Part shown: one piece after another, positions 12,525 through 22,538 of the stretch | Layout: each line of letters opens with the position of its first letter | Numbering within the stretch: position 1 is the stretch's first letter | IMG/VR virus record: IMGVR_UViG_3300034523_000046 | Coordinates: 1 to 27,554 of that record | From: a virus | DNA: 27,554 nucleotides | Reading direction: 5' to 3' (one strand) | Program-made: the position numbers and the translations under genes | The notes under the pieces: model-generated | What the model was told of the DNA's origin: nothing | Database searches by the model: none | The model's input: the letters and a program-made list of their open reading frames with translations, nothing else

Positions 12525-12989
12525 GTGCCCGCCGTCAGAAGCCGAGCGTATGCCCTGGCAAAGGGCGCAGGCAAGGTAACAGCCTACCGTTCCGGTCTTG
12601 AGGAAAAGATCGCTGCACAACTGGAGGCCGCTGGTATTCCCGTGGCCTTCGAGCAGTACAAGCTCAAATACGTGGTCCCTGCCAGGGAGGCAACCTACAC
12701 GCCAGACTTTGTGCTGCGTAACGGGATCATCGTGGAGTCGAAAGGCATCTTCGATGTAGAGGACCGCAAGAAGCACCTCCTGATCCGCGAGCAACATCCA
12801 GACCTGGACATCCGATTCGTCTTCTCGTCGTCTCGGTCGAAGCTCTACAAGGGCTCCAAGACCTCATACGCCGAGTGGTGCGAAAAGAACGGCTTCCAGT
12901 TTGCCGACAAGTTGATCCCGTCAGCGTGGCTGCGTGAGAAGACCAAGGCTATCCCCGAAGGCATCTTGATTGCGAAAGGAGGCGCATGA
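12525..12989 (+). CDS. 3: Endonuclease I, Holliday junction resolvase (gp3)
   Basis: T7 gp3 resolves branched DNA and helps break down host DNA. The active-site set is visible: E25 in SGLEEK, D61 in YTPDF, and E71 with K73 in VESKG, matching T7 E20, D55, E65 and K67. The long identical block DRKKHLLIREQHP and the segment FVFSSSRSKLYKGSKTSY confirm the family. Length is 154 residues, T7 149. The start is GTG 12525, two nucleotides after the SSB stop, with GGGG at 12513-12516 as a weak site, so coupling to SSB translation is likely. The stop overlaps the lysozyme start. Confidence 0.95.
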   Translation: MPAVRSRAYALAKGAGKVTAYRSGLEEKIAAQLEAAGIPVAFEQYKLKYVVPAREATYTPDFVLRNGIIVESKGIFDVEDRKKHLLIREQHPDLDIRFVFSSSRSKLYKGSKTSYAEWCEKNGFQFADKLIPSAWLREKTKAIPEGILIAKGGA

Positions 12990-13414
12990 TGGCCGGTGTG
13001 AAATTCAAGGAACGAAGCATCACAAAGTACCTCGTGGTCCATTGCGCGGCCACTAAGCCCAGCATGGATATTGGGCTGCGTGAGATTCGCCAGTGGCACC
13101 GTCAGCGCGGCTGGCTGGACATTGGGTATCACTTTGTAATTCGCCGTGATGGAACCGTGGAGCTGGGCCGCCCAGTGAACACCATTGGTGCCCATGTAGC
13201 GGACCACAACTACGAATCCGTGGGTATTTGTCTGGTAGGTGGAATCGACGCCACAGGTGCCCCAGAGAACAACTTCACGGATGCCCAGTTCAAGTCCCTG
13301 CGCGAGCTGCTGGACAAACTCAAGGTGGACTACCCGTCCGCAAAGATCGTAGGTCACCGCGACCTCGACCGTAATAAAGCCTGCCCTTCCTTCGACGTGG
13401 GCTCCTGGCTCTAA
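12989..13414 (+). CDS. 3.5: N-acetylmuramoyl-L-alanine amidase (T7 lysozyme, gp3.5)
   Basis: The enzyme cuts the amide bond between muramic acid and L-alanine in peptidoglycan. In T7 it also binds the phage RNA polymerase and tunes transcription. Zinc ligands are H18 (VVHCAAT), H123 (VGHRDL) and C132 (ACPSF), with catalytic Y47 and K130. The block REIRQWHRQRGWLDIGYHF is nearly that of T7. At 141 residues it is about 10 shorter than T7 at the C-terminus, ending DVGSWL. ATG 12986 is also possible, but 12989 is better spaced from GGAGG (12978-12982) and gives the T7-like MAGVKFKERS start. Confidence 0.95.
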   Translation: MAGVKFKERSITKYLVVHCAATKPSMDIGLREIRQWHRQRGWLDIGYHFVIRRDGTVELGRPVNTIGAHVADHNYESVGICLVGGIDATGAPENNFTDAQFKSLRELLDKLKVDYPSAKIVGHRDLDRNKACPSFDVGSWL

Positions 13415-13428
13415 CCCTAAACCATACC

Positions 13429-13482
13429 CCCATAGGCGCAACTGTCACCCCTACACAAGGGCGGCATAAGTGTGCCTATGGG
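13429..13482 (+). ncRNA. Intergenic hairpin after lysozyme
   Basis: CCCATAGGCGCA (13429-13440) pairs with TGTGCCTATGGG (13471-13482), 12 pairs with one G-U, enclosing 30 nt. There is no T-run after it, so RNase III processing or mRNA stabilisation fits better than termination. Confidence 0.6.
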
Positions 13483-13504
13483 TCCTTGACATTGGAGTTA
13501 AAAC

Positions 13505-15728
<2,224 letters not shown>

Positions 15729-15753
15729 TTAACCGCAACCAAGGAGAGGACCC

Positions 15754-17829
15754 ATGATCGTCTCGGACATTGAGACGGATGGGCTTCTTGAGGATGTCAC
15801 CAAGTTTCACTGTGGCGTGACCATCGACTTCCACACCAGGGAGGTCACCAAGTATCGACCAGACGACTTCAAGGCCTACATCAAGGCACTTGAGATGGAA
15901 GCAGCGAAGCCAGATGGCCTGATTGTCTTCCACAACGGTATCAAGTACGACCACGCTGCACTCGACAAACTCAAGCGAGCCCTGACCGGCAAGCGCCTGA
16001 ACATCCCCCGCAAGAAAATCTTCGACACCCTCGTCGCCTCCCGCCTGCTGTTCGCCAACATCAAAGACCGTGACGGTGCCTTACTGCGCTCAGGGAAACT
16101 CCCTGGGAAGCTCTTCGGCTCCCACTCTTTGAAGGCCTGGGGTTATCGCCTGGGCGTGCTGAAAGGCACCTATGGCGAGCAGGAAGACGCCTGGGCGGTC
16201 TTCACCGAGGAGATGCTCGACTACTGCGTGCAGGACGTGCAGGTAACCACTCTGCTGATGGAGAAAATCATCAGTGATCCCTACTACTTCCCTAAGGATG
16301 GGGGAGCCTGGGACGCAATGCTGGCTGTCCGCCTGGAGCATGAATGCGCCTGGACGCTGGCACAGATGGAACGCAACGGCTTCCCCTTCAACGAGAAGGG
16401 CGCCGAGAAGCTATTCATCGAACTCGCAGGGAAGCGCTCCGACCTCCTGATAAAGCTGATCCGTACCTTCGGGTCCTGGTATCAACCCAAGGGAGGCACA
16501 GAGCTGTTCTTACACCCACGGACGGGTAAACCGCTGGAGAAATACCCACGGGTCAAGTACCCGAAGGTAGGCCAGATATGGGTCGGGGAGGGCACGAAAC
16601 GGCGCAAGGATAAGCGCGAGACCTGTGCAGGGGCTCCCTATACCCCAATTGAACACATCACGTTCAACCCGGCGAGCCGACCCCACCTCATCAAAGTCCT
16701 CAAGGATGCGGGCTGGGTCCCCACGGAGTTCACCGATGGTGGTGCTCCGAAGGTGGACGATGAGGTCCTCGAAGGGGTGAAGGTAGCGGACCCGAAGGCC
16801 CAAGCGGCAATCGAGCTGGTCCGTGAATACCTGATGATCCAGAAGCGGATCGGCCAGTTGGCAGAAGGCGACAACGCATGGATGCGTATGGTCGGCAAGG
16901 ACGGCTTCATGCACGGCTCTGTGAACCCCAATGGGGCTGTAACAGGACGTGCGACCCACGCCTTCCCCAACATGGGCCAGGTTCCAAGCTCGACGGCCCC
17001 TTACGGCCCTGAGTGCCGGGACCTCTTCGGTGCGATCTACGCGAGACACCTACCCGGATGGCAGGAAGCCGTCCAGGTGGGCATCGACGCCTCGGGCCTT
17101 GAGCTGCGCTGCCTGGGCCACTTCGGGGTTCCTTTCGACGGCGGTCAGTACGCAGAGACTGTTCTCAACGGGGACATCCACTGGGTCAACGGTATCGCTG
17201 CCGGTATCTGCCCGAACGAACCTCGGGACAAGCACAACGAGTACCACGAGGCACGGAGGGCAATCGCCAAGACCTTCATTTATGCGTTCCTTTACGGGGC
17301 CGGTGATGAAAAGGTCGGCGGGTTTGTGGGTGGTGGCAAGGCCGAAGGCAAGGAGCTAAAGAAGGCCTTCCTTGAGAACACCCCAGCTATCTCGGGCCTG
17401 CGGGCCGCGCTTGAAGAGTCACTACTTGAGTCGCAGACATGGAACGCCACGCTCAAGAAGTTCGACATCAAGTGGAAGCGCCGGTACATCAAGGGACTCG
17501 ATGGACGCAAGGTCCACGTCCGGTCGCCACATAGTGCCCTCAATACCCTCCTGCAATCAGCCGGTGCCCTTGTCTGCAAAGCCTGGGTGGTCGAGCTGGA
17601 GCGCCTGCTCATGGAAGAGCACGGACTGGTCCATGGATGGGACGGAGACTTCTGTTTCATGGCTTGGGTCCATGACGAGGTTCAGGTAGCCGCAAGAAAC
17701 CCTCAGATCGCTCAGATCATCTCCGACGCAGGCCAGCAGGCCATGCGCAATGTTCAACAACTCTTCTCATTCCGTTGCCAGCTCGACACCGAAGCAAAGG
17801 TCGGCGGGACGTGGAAGGACTGCCACTAA
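15754..17829 (+). CDS. 5: DNA polymerase, T7 family A (gp5)
   Basis: This is the replicative polymerase with 3'-5' exonuclease, 691 residues (T7 704). Exonuclease motifs are DIET (D5, E7), the FHNGIKYD region and DYCVQDVQVT. Polymerase motif A is IDASGLELR, motif B is RAIAKTFIYAFLYGAGDEK with the R, K and Y of the O-helix, and motif C is WVHDEVQV. The protein ends in CH as in T7. The thioredoxin-binding loop region (YQPKGGTELFLHPRTG to AGAPYTP) is present, but the stretch before AGAPYTP is about 8 residues shorter than in T7 and very basic (TKRRKDKRE). A host thioredoxin clamp is therefore likely, with an altered loop. AGGAG precedes ATG 15754. Confidence 0.97.
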   Translation: MIVSDIETDGLLEDVTKFHCGVTIDFHTREVTKYRPDDFKAYIKALEMEAAKPDGLIVFHNGIKYDHAALDKLKRALTGKRLNIPRKKIFDTLVASRLLFANIKDRDGALLRSGKLPGKLFGSHSLKAWGYRLGVLKGTYGEQEDAWAVFTEEMLDYCVQDVQVTTLLMEKIISDPYYFPKDGGAWDAMLAVRLEHECAWTLAQMERNGFPFNEKGAEKLFIELAGKRSDLLIKLIRTFGSWYQPKGGTELFLHPRTGKPLEKYPRVKYPKVGQIWVGEGTKRRKDKRETCAGAPYTPIEHITFNPASRPHLIKVLKDAGWVPTEFTDGGAPKVDDEVLEGVKVADPKAQAAIELVREYLMIQKRIGQLAEGDNAWMRMVGKDGFMHGSVNPNGAVTGRATHAFPNMGQVPSSTAPYGPECRDLFGAIYARHLPGWQEAVQVGIDASGLELRCLGHFGVPFDGGQYAETVLNGDIHWVNGIAAGICPNEPRDKHNEYHEARRAIAKTFIYAFLYGAGDEKVGGFVGGGKAEGKELKKAFLENTPAISGLRAALEESLLESQTWNATLKKFDIKWKRRYIKGLDGRKVHVRSPHSALNTLLQSAGALVCKAWVVELERLLMEEHGLVHGWDGDFCFMAWVHDEVQVAARNPQIAQIISDAGQQAMRNVQQLFSFRCQLDTEAKVGGTWKDCH

Positions 17830-17844
17830 TCCAGGGAGGACCCT

Positions 17845-18135
17845 ATGTCCAAATCGTTCGATGTAAACGTGTCGTTCAACTTTCGTGCTGTCTTCAGTGA
17901 GGAGGACCTGACTGAGCTGGAACACTGGGTCGCTGTACGAGCAACCATTGGTGCAGAGCACCCAGCCGATGCTCACATCCTGAAGCTGCACGCTGAGGGG
18001 AACCATGAGGCGATCTGCCGGTTCCTCGTGAAGGACTGCGTTAAGCATATGCGCCAGTTGATCCTCGATGAGGCTCCGGCTCTACAGTTCAAGAACATCT
18101 CGCCGTTCACCACGGAGGTTAAGGCCCGTGGATGA
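17845..18135 (+). CDS. 5.5: gp5.5-like protein, nucleoid silencing antagonist candidate
   Basis: This is a 96-residue protein right after DNA polymerase, as T7 gene 5.5 (99 aa). The N-terminal SFDVNVSFNFRAVFSEED parallels T7 FKVSFDVTAKMSSD, and EGNHEAICRFLVKDCVKHMRQ parallels the T7 QFLTHGMEGLMTF helix region, followed by a similar C-terminal part. T7 gp5.5 binds H-NS and relieves its silencing. If the host is Pseudomonas, the target would be an MvaT/MvaU-type protein, which is inference. Overall similarity is moderate. GGGAGGA precedes ATG 17845, and the gene overlaps gp5.7 by 8 nt. Confidence 0.72.
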   Translation: MSKSFDVNVSFNFRAVFSEEDLTELEHWVAVRATIGAEHPADAHILKLHAEGNHEAICRFLVKDCVKHMRQLILDEAPALQFKNISPFTTEVKARG

Positions 18136-18337
18136 ATACCTAAAGCTCCTCTTCACGATGAAGATGGAGCCCAAGACCTTCAAATCAAACTACGCCAGGG
18201 ACCATGCCTCGGAGATCGCGGAAGCGGCCTCTCGGGGCCACCTGACGTGCCTAAACGGATGTGGGATCAACGCTGGAGTCTGGACGGTTACAGCTCGTGG
18301 CGTGCGCCTACTTAAACACTTCGGGAGGATCGTATGA
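18128..18337 (+). CDS. 5.7: gp5.7-like inhibitor of stationary-phase sigma transcription
   Basis: The protein has 69 residues, the same as T7 gp5.7, which blocks transcription by the RpoS holoenzyme. Conserved parts are EYLKLL at the start, PKTFKSNYARDHASEIAEAA with SRGHLTCL, then VWTVTARGVRLLK, against PKTFQSNYVRNNASLVAEAA with SRGHISCL and WEITASGTRFLK in T7. The start is GTG 18128 with GGAGG at 18114-18118, 9 nt upstream. The frame is open further upstream only as a shadow of gp5.5. It overlaps both neighbours by a few nucleotides. Action on the Pseudomonas RpoS system is inferred. Confidence 0.87.
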   Translation: MDEYLKLLFTMKMEPKTFKSNYARDHASEIAEAASRGHLTCLNGCGINAGVWTVTARGVRLLKHFGRIV

Positions 18338-18621
18338 ATCTCTGCAAGGACTGCAAGCACTTCGCCTTGGACGGCAAGACCACTTTGTGTAACGCGACAG
18401 CTATCAGCCTGATCGACGGCGAGGTCCGCCACTCGGTAGACCACTGCACCAAAGCCCGTGGCCGCAGTGGCCGCTGTGGCCTGGATGGTCGCCTGTTCGA
18501 GCAGCGCGTGGACATTCTGGTCGTTGAGGACTTGGAACCACAAGCCGAGCAACCCAAGACAAGCCGTAAGCCCCGCACACAGAGAGGTCAGAAGGAGGTA
18601 GCTGATGTCCAAGCAGAGTAA
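18334..18621 (+). CDS. Cysteine-rich zinc-binding protein, unknown function (95 aa)
   Basis: The protein starts MNLCKDCKHF and has cysteines at 4, 7, 19, 38 and 48, with histidines in between, in the pattern CxxC...C...C...C, likely a zinc-binding module. The middle, RHSVDHCTKARGRSGRCGLDGRLFE, has the look of small zinc-finger proteins common in tailed phages that have no known role. The C-terminal 30 residues are polar and probably disordered. ATG 18334 overlaps the gp5.7 stop (ATGA), with GGGAGGA about 10 nt upstream. It lies where T7 has gp5.9, an inhibitor of RecBCD, but I see no resemblance to it. Confidence 0.75.
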   Translation: MNLCKDCKHFALDGKTTLCNATAISLIDGEVRHSVDHCTKARGRSGRCGLDGRLFEQRVDILVVEDLEPQAEQPKTSRKPRTQRGQKEVADVQAE

Positions 18622-19558
18622 GCGCATTGCGCTGCTGCTGGATGGTGACTACCTACTGTTCTCCGCTATGTCTGCCGCCGAGGAGGAGGTGGACTGGGGT
18701 GACGACATCTGGTCCCTCCAGTGCGATCACAACAAGGCCCGCTCGATCCTGAGGGCCGACATCAACAGCATCCGGGAGCGCCTCAAGGAGTTCCATGACG
18801 CCAAGCTGGTGATGGTCTTTTCCACTGCAAACGGTGAGGACAACTGGCGAAAGCAAGTCCTGGAAACCTACAAGGCCAATCGCAAAGGAAAGCGTAAGCC
18901 GGTCGGATACCCGGTGCTGCTCCAGGAGCTGCTGGACGACAACGAAACCTACTACCGGACATTCCGCTGGAATGGCCTGGAAGGGGACGATGTGATCGGC
19001 ATTCTGGCGACACACCCGGAGTACCTGGACGTGGATGAAGCGATCCCTGTGTCGTGTGACAAGGACTTCAACACGATCCCAGGCCGGTTCTACTGGCTGA
19101 CGAACAACAAGGTGGTCACCAACTCAGTGGCCGATGCCAACAAGTGGCACATGTACCAGACCATCAAGGGCGACACCACGGATGGCTACGGCGGGATTCC
19201 AGGGATTGGCGAGCAGGTCGATGGAGTGCCTCTATTGGAATGGCTGGATGACCCAACCTATTTCTATCAGGCCTACAAGACCCTCAAGTCCGGCCCACGG
19301 AAGGGCCAGGAGGTCGCGTACTGGACCAGTTGCACACGCGCTGAATGGCCGGAGCTGAATGGAGCTGGCCCGGAATACACGCCTTCCAAGTGGGACTGCA
19401 TCGTCTCCCTGGCAAAGCGGCAGGGGATGACTGAAGAACAGCTCATCGCCCAGGCCCAGGTCGCTCGAATCCTGCGCCATGAAGACTTCTGCTGGGAAAC
19501 CATGCGGCCAATCCCTTGGCTGCCTAAAGGTCGTCAGCGGCAAGTCCTGCCTGCCTGA
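18605..19558 (+). CDS. 6: 5'-3' exonuclease (gp6)
   Basis: T7 gp6 removes RNA primers and degrades host DNA together with endonuclease I. This 317-residue protein (T7 300) has the FEN/PIN-type carboxylates: LLLDGDYLLFSA at the start, the basic YKANRKGKRK, LEGDDVIGI, SCDKDFNTIPGRFYW, and GDTTDGYGGIPGIG (the helix-hairpin-helix region). AAGGAGGT at 18592-18599 places the start at ATG 18605, 17 nt inside the previous gene. It is the last gene before phage promoter 5 and the virion gene block, the same as in T7. Confidence 0.95.
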   Translation: MSKQSKRIALLLDGDYLLFSAMSAAEEEVDWGDDIWSLQCDHNKARSILRADINSIRERLKEFHDAKLVMVFSTANGEDNWRKQVLETYKANRKGKRKPVGYPVLLQELLDDNETYYRTFRWNGLEGDDVIGILATHPEYLDVDEAIPVSCDKDFNTIPGRFYWLTNNKVVTNSVADANKWHMYQTIKGDTTDGYGGIPGIGEQVDGVPLLEWLDDPTYFYQAYKTLKSGPRKGQEVAYWTSCTRAEWPELNGAGPEYTPSKWDCIVSLAKRQGMTEEQLIAQAQVARILRHEDFCWETMRPIPWLPKGRQRQVLPA

Positions 19559-19561
19559 ACA

Positions 19562-19584
19562 TAAAAACCCTCACTTTAAGCGAA
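19562..19584 (+). promoter_or_regulatory. Phage promoter 5 (before gp6.5)
   Basis: The core TAAAAACCCTCACT is followed by TTAAG, with +1 at A 19579. It starts 4 nt after the exonuclease stop codon. Confidence 0.9.
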
Positions 19585-19630
19585 GGGGGCCTTAAAGCTA
19601 CCTATCAGGTTCCAGCTTTTGGGGCTCCCT
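19584..19630 (+). ncRNA. Leader hairpin after promoter 5
   Basis: AAAGCT (19594-19599) pairs with AGCTTT (19614-19619), and the stem continues through AGGGGGCCT (19584-19592) with GGGGCTCCCT (19621-19630), including a mismatch, a bulge and G-U pairs. The loop is 14 nt. The stem sits directly before the gp6.5 ribosome site. Confidence 0.55.
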
Positions 19631-19641
19631 AAGGAGGCTGA

Positions 19642-19899
19642 ATGCTGTCCGCTCTGAAGTATCACCTGGAGAACCCCGAGGACATCCCCGCGATTCCCAA
19701 CGCCTCCGCTGAGTTCCTTTATGCCCGTCTCAACCCGGCCTACATGATGCGCCTGGGGCTGCTGGATGACCTGCGCAAAGCCGGGTTCTCCGAGCAAGCA
19801 ATCCTCGGGTTCATTGAGGGAGTCAACGCTGCCTGCGAGATCGTTGAACAGATGGTCATCGCCCAGGAACAGCGGCTGGAGGATCAACAAATCACCTAA
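19642..19899 (+). CDS. 6.5: gp6.5-like protein (85 aa)
   Basis: The protein matches T7 gp6.5 (84 aa) along its length: LENPEDIPAIPNASAEFLYARL parallels [20 protein letters not shown], and the later AILGFIEGVNAACEIVEQ parallels ILGFIQGLQYASNVID. The function is not established in T7. It is helical and soluble, with an acidic C-terminus. AAGGAGG lies 4 nt before ATG 19642. The stop codon is part of the TAAGGAG ribosome site of gp6.7. Confidence 0.85.
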   Translation: MLSALKYHLENPEDIPAIPNASAEFLYARLNPAYMMRLGLLDDLRKAGFSEQAILGFIEGVNAACEIVEQMVIAQEQRLEDQQIT

Positions 19900-19908
19900 G
19901 GAGAAACC

Positions 19909-20199
19909 ATGTGTTTTAGCAGCAAGGTTAAGACCCCTAAGGTCAGCAGCAATATCCCGGCCCCAACGCCTGTGCTCGAAGAGTCCCCCAAAGGGGTCGA
20001 GTTCGGTGCAGACGACAAGGCCGACAACGACAACGACAAGGGCGATAGCACCAAGAAGATCACCAGGATCGACTTGGAGGGCGACTCTTCGGAGACCCCA
20101 AGTGCGTTAGCCACTGCTACCAGCACCAAGCTGAAGAAGTCCCAAATGAGCGGCGCTGCGGTCCGTAAGAGCCTCAGCAAGAAGGCCTCAAGTGTGTGA
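19909..20199 (+). CDS. 6.7: gp6.7-like virion protein (96 aa)
   Basis: T7 gp6.7 (88 aa) is a minor virion protein ejected into the cell at infection. The same start is seen here, MCFSSKVKTPKVSS, and also the middle VEFGADDKADNDNDKGD. The C-terminus is basic and serine-rich (SGAAVRKSLSKKASS), as in the T7 RMKSSIRKSAF tail. The low-complexity, charged make-up suits an unfolded protein that passes through the tail. AAGGAG precedes ATG 19909. The 3' end overlaps the next gene by 8 nt. Confidence 0.87.
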   Translation: MCFSSKVKTPKVSSNIPAPTPVLEESPKGVEFGADDKADNDNDKGDSTKKITRIDLEGDSSETPSALATATSTKLKKSQMSGAAVRKSLSKKASSV

Positions 20200-20623
20200 C
20201 GTAATGCTCCACTTCCGGGAGGAGGGGGAGGAGATGCTTGGTAAGGAACTGATCCCCAGGGTCATCCAGGAAACCCCAGAGATGTCCTGGTCAGTTCCTC
20301 CCCATCTGGCGGCCCTGCGTTTAATCAAAAGCACCGAAGAGAACGACCGATGGGAGATCACCGCAAGGGATTCCTCAGGCCAGCTCGTGGGCTACGCAGT
20401 GGTCGTGGAGGACTTCGACAGCAATGTCGGACCTGTAGCAGGCGTCCAGTGGATGTATGTCTGCCCTGAGGCCCGTGGTGGCCTGGGGGCGACTCTGTTC
20501 CAGGGCATCGTCAAAGCGGCTCGCTATGAGCAATTGAACATCGTTGCGTACACGCGCCGGACTGGCGTGGGGAAGTACGAACTGACTTACACAAGGCTTA
20601 AGCCAAGGAGTGGCAATGGGTAA
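20192..20623 (+). CDS. GNAT-like acetyltransferase in the place of gp7
   Basis: The C-terminal half resembles the GNAT fold: a strand ending VAGVQWMYVCPEARGGLGATLFQG has the V-x-P-E-x-R-G-x-G acetyl-CoA loop, followed by a helix and the YTRRTGVGKYELTY strand. Length is 143 residues. It occupies the T7 gene 7 position between gp6.7 and gp7.3. The acceptor substrate is unknown. The start is uncertain: GTG 20192 gives MCDVMLHF and is 6 nt after AAGG, while ATG 20234 lies right behind a GGAGGGGGAGGAG run. The segment between them (LHFREEGEEML) looks coding, so I favour the long form. Confidence 0.7.
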   Translation: MCDVMLHFREEGEEMLGKELIPRVIQETPEMSWSVPPHLAALRLIKSTEENDRWEITARDSSGQLVGYAVVVEDFDSNVGPVAGVQWMYVCPEARGGLGATLFQGIVKAARYEQLNIVAYTRRTGVGKYELTYTRLKPRSGNG

Positions 20624-20897
20624 GAAAATCAAGAAGGCAGTAAAGAGCGTCACCGGGGCAGTAAATAAGGTGGCAGGTGGTGCGATAGGCGCAGCGTTGG
20701 GTGCTGACAAGGATAAACCTAAAGCGGCCCCCGTTGACCCAGCACCTGCCCCTGCTCCGGCACAGGTGGTCGAGGCACCAAAGGAAGATGCTTCCGAGGA
20801 GGACCCAGCCACTGAGAGTGCAAAGAAGGCTGCTCGTGCCCGTGGCAAGCGAGGTCTGTCCGTCGCTCGCTCGTCCGGTAGCGGCCTGAATATCTGA
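20616..20897 (+). CDS. 7.3: gp7.3-like tail/virion protein (93 aa)
   Basis: T7 gp7.3 is a virion protein needed for tail assembly and is ejected at infection. The match is clear at both ends: MGKKIKKAVKSVT against MGKKVKKAVKKVT, and ESAKKAARARGKRGLSVARS followed by SGSGLNI against ESGRKRARAGGKKSLSVARS and SGGGINI. The middle is a proline/alanine-rich acidic linker (PAPAPAPAQVVEAP). I choose ATG 20616, 5 nt after AAGGAG (20605-20610); an in-frame GTG at 20610 is unlikely. It overlaps the GNAT gene by 8 nt and is followed closely by the portal gene. Confidence 0.92.
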   Translation: MGKKIKKAVKSVTGAVNKVAGGAIGAALGADKDKPKAAPVDPAPAPAPAQVVEAPKEDASEEDPATESAKKAARARGKRGLSVARSSGSGLNI

Positions 20898-20910
20898 GGG
20901 AGGCGTTACC

Positions 20911-22515
20911 GTGGCTGAAGCTCGCAAAGGCTTCGGCGCTAACGGTGCGAAAGCAACATACGACAAGCTGGTCGCAGACCGAGCCCCGTATGAGACACGG
21001 GCCGAGAACTGTGCGAAGTACACGATCCCGGCTTTGTTCCCGAAGGCGTCCGATAACGCCTCCACAGACTACACAACCCCATGGCAAGCCGTAGGCGCTC
21101 GTGGCCTCAACAACCTGGCATCGAAGCTGATGCTTGCCCTGTTCCCCTTAGCGCCCTGGATGCGCTTGACCATCTCCGAGTTCCAAGCCAAGCAGCTCCT
21201 CAATGACCCCCAAGGCCTCGCCAAGGTGGACGAGGGGCTGTCGATGGTTGAGCGGATTCTCATGTCGTTCATGGAAGCGAACAGCTACCGTCCGACCTTC
21301 TTTGAGTCTCTCAAACAGTTGATCGTGGCGGGCAACTGCCTGCTGTACATCGCTGAGCCAGAAGACGGCAAGTTCAACCCTCCGAAGCTGTACAAGCTGT
21401 CGCAGTACGTCTGCCAGCGCGATCCTTTCGGTAATGTGCTCCAGGTCATCACGGTTGACCGTGTGGCCTATGCGGCTCTGCCGGAGGACGTTCGGAACAG
21501 CCTGGATGGGGACCACGAGCCGGACGAGGAGATCGAGGTTTACACCCATGTGTACCTGGACGATGAGTCCGGTGACTTCCTGAGCTACCAAGAGATTGAC
21601 GGCAAGGAGGTCGAGGGCACAGACGGCCAGTATCCCGCGACTGGATGCCCATGGATTCCCGTTCGCTACGTCAAGATGGACGGTGAACACTATGGCCGAT
21701 CCCACTGTGAGGAATACCTCGGGGACTTGAGGTCCCTGGAGAACCTCACTGAGTCCATCGTCAAGTTCGCGATGATTAGCTCGAAGATCGTCGGCATGGT
21801 GAACCCCAACGGGATCACTCAGGTACGCCGCCTCGTGAAGGCGCAGACCGGCGACTTTGTGCCTGGGCGTAAGCAGGACATCGAGTTCCTACAGCTCGAA
21901 AAGGCAGCGGACTTTACGGTCGCGAAGAACGTGGCAGATGCCATTGAGGCGCGCCTGTCGTACTGCTTCATGTTGAACTCAGCGGTCCAGCGGCATGGCG
22001 AGCGTGTCACTGCCGAAGAGATCCGCTATGTCGCCGGGGAGCTGGAAGACACGCTGGGTGGGGTCTACTCGATCCTTTCCCAGGAACTTCAGCTCCCCAT
22101 CGTGAGAGTCCTCCTGGTCCAACTCCAGGCCACCTCAATGATCCCGGACCTGCCGAAGGAAGCCATCGAGCCGACTGTGAGCACCGGTATGGAGGCGCTC
22201 GGTCGCGGGCAGGACCTCGACAAGCTCACCAACTTTGTCAACGCGATCATCCCGATCAGCCAAATGCAGGACCCAGACCTCAACACCTCGAACCTCAAGA
22301 TTCGCATCGCGAACGCCTTGGGCCTCGATACGGCTGGCCTACTGCTCACCGACCAAGATCGCGCAATGGCTCAGGCCAAGCAGATGGTCGCAGATGGTGG
22401 CTCTGCCGCTGCTCAAGGCATTGGCGCAGGCGTGGCCGCTCAAGCTACAGCAAGCCCCGAGGCCATGCAGTCCGCTATGGATACCGCTGGTGTCCAGGTG
22501 AAGCCGCTGGGCTAA
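20911..22515 (+). CDS. 8: Portal (head-tail connector) protein (gp8)
   Basis: The dodecameric portal is the DNA entry and exit channel of the head and the docking site for terminase and tail. At 534 residues (T7 536) it matches the T7 connector in order: the N-terminal ARKGFGANGAKATYDKL, RAPYETRAENCAKYTIPALFP, then GLNNLASKLMLALFP, WIPVRYVKMDGEHYGRSHCEEYLGDL split over the wing region, and a C-terminal AQKQMVADGG-like helical end. The start is GTG 20911 after GAGGGAGG (20896-20903). Phage promoter 6 begins immediately after the stop codon. Confidence 0.95.
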   Translation: MAEARKGFGANGAKATYDKLVADRAPYETRAENCAKYTIPALFPKASDNASTDYTTPWQAVGARGLNNLASKLMLALFPLAPWMRLTISEFQAKQLLNDPQGLAKVDEGLSMVERILMSFMEANSYRPTFFESLKQLIVAGNCLLYIAEPEDGKFNPPKLYKLSQYVCQRDPFGNVLQVITVDRVAYAALPEDVRNSLDGDHEPDEEIEVYTHVYLDDESGDFLSYQEIDGKEVEGTDGQYPATGCPWIPVRYVKMDGEHYGRSHCEEYLGDLRSLENLTESIVKFAMISSKIVGMVNPNGITQVRRLVKAQTGDFVPGRKQDIEFLQLEKAADFTVAKNVADAIEARLSYCFMLNSAVQRHGERVTAEEIRYVAGELEDTLGGVYSILSQELQLPIVRVLLVQLQATSMIPDLPKEAIEPTVSTGMEALGRGQDLDKLTNFVNAIIPISQMQDPDLNTSNLKIRIANALGLDTAGLLLTDQDRAMAQAKQMVADGGSAAAQGIGAGVAAQATASPEAMQSAMDTAGVQVKPLG

Positions 22516-22538
22516 CAAAAACCCTCACTGGTAGAGAG
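22516..22538 (+). promoter_or_regulatory. Phage promoter 6 (before scaffold)
   Basis: CAAAAACCCTCACT followed by GGTAG differs from the other promoter cores only at the first base (C instead of T at -17). +1 is A 22533. It abuts the portal stop codon. Confidence 0.88.

Noticed and set aside
11739-12797. 352-codon minus-strand frame opposite SSB and endonuclease I
   Set aside because: It is antisense to strongly conserved genes. Long open antisense frames are expected from their GC-rich codon use.
13429-13504. Hairpin after lysozyme as a terminator
   Set aside because: No T-run follows the stem and the replication genes continue downstream without a new phage promoter, so processing is more likely.
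17698-17712. AAACCCTCAGATCGC inside DNA polymerase as a phage promoter
   Set aside because: It matches only part of the core (CCCTCA) and lacks the full CCCTCACT and the following AG.
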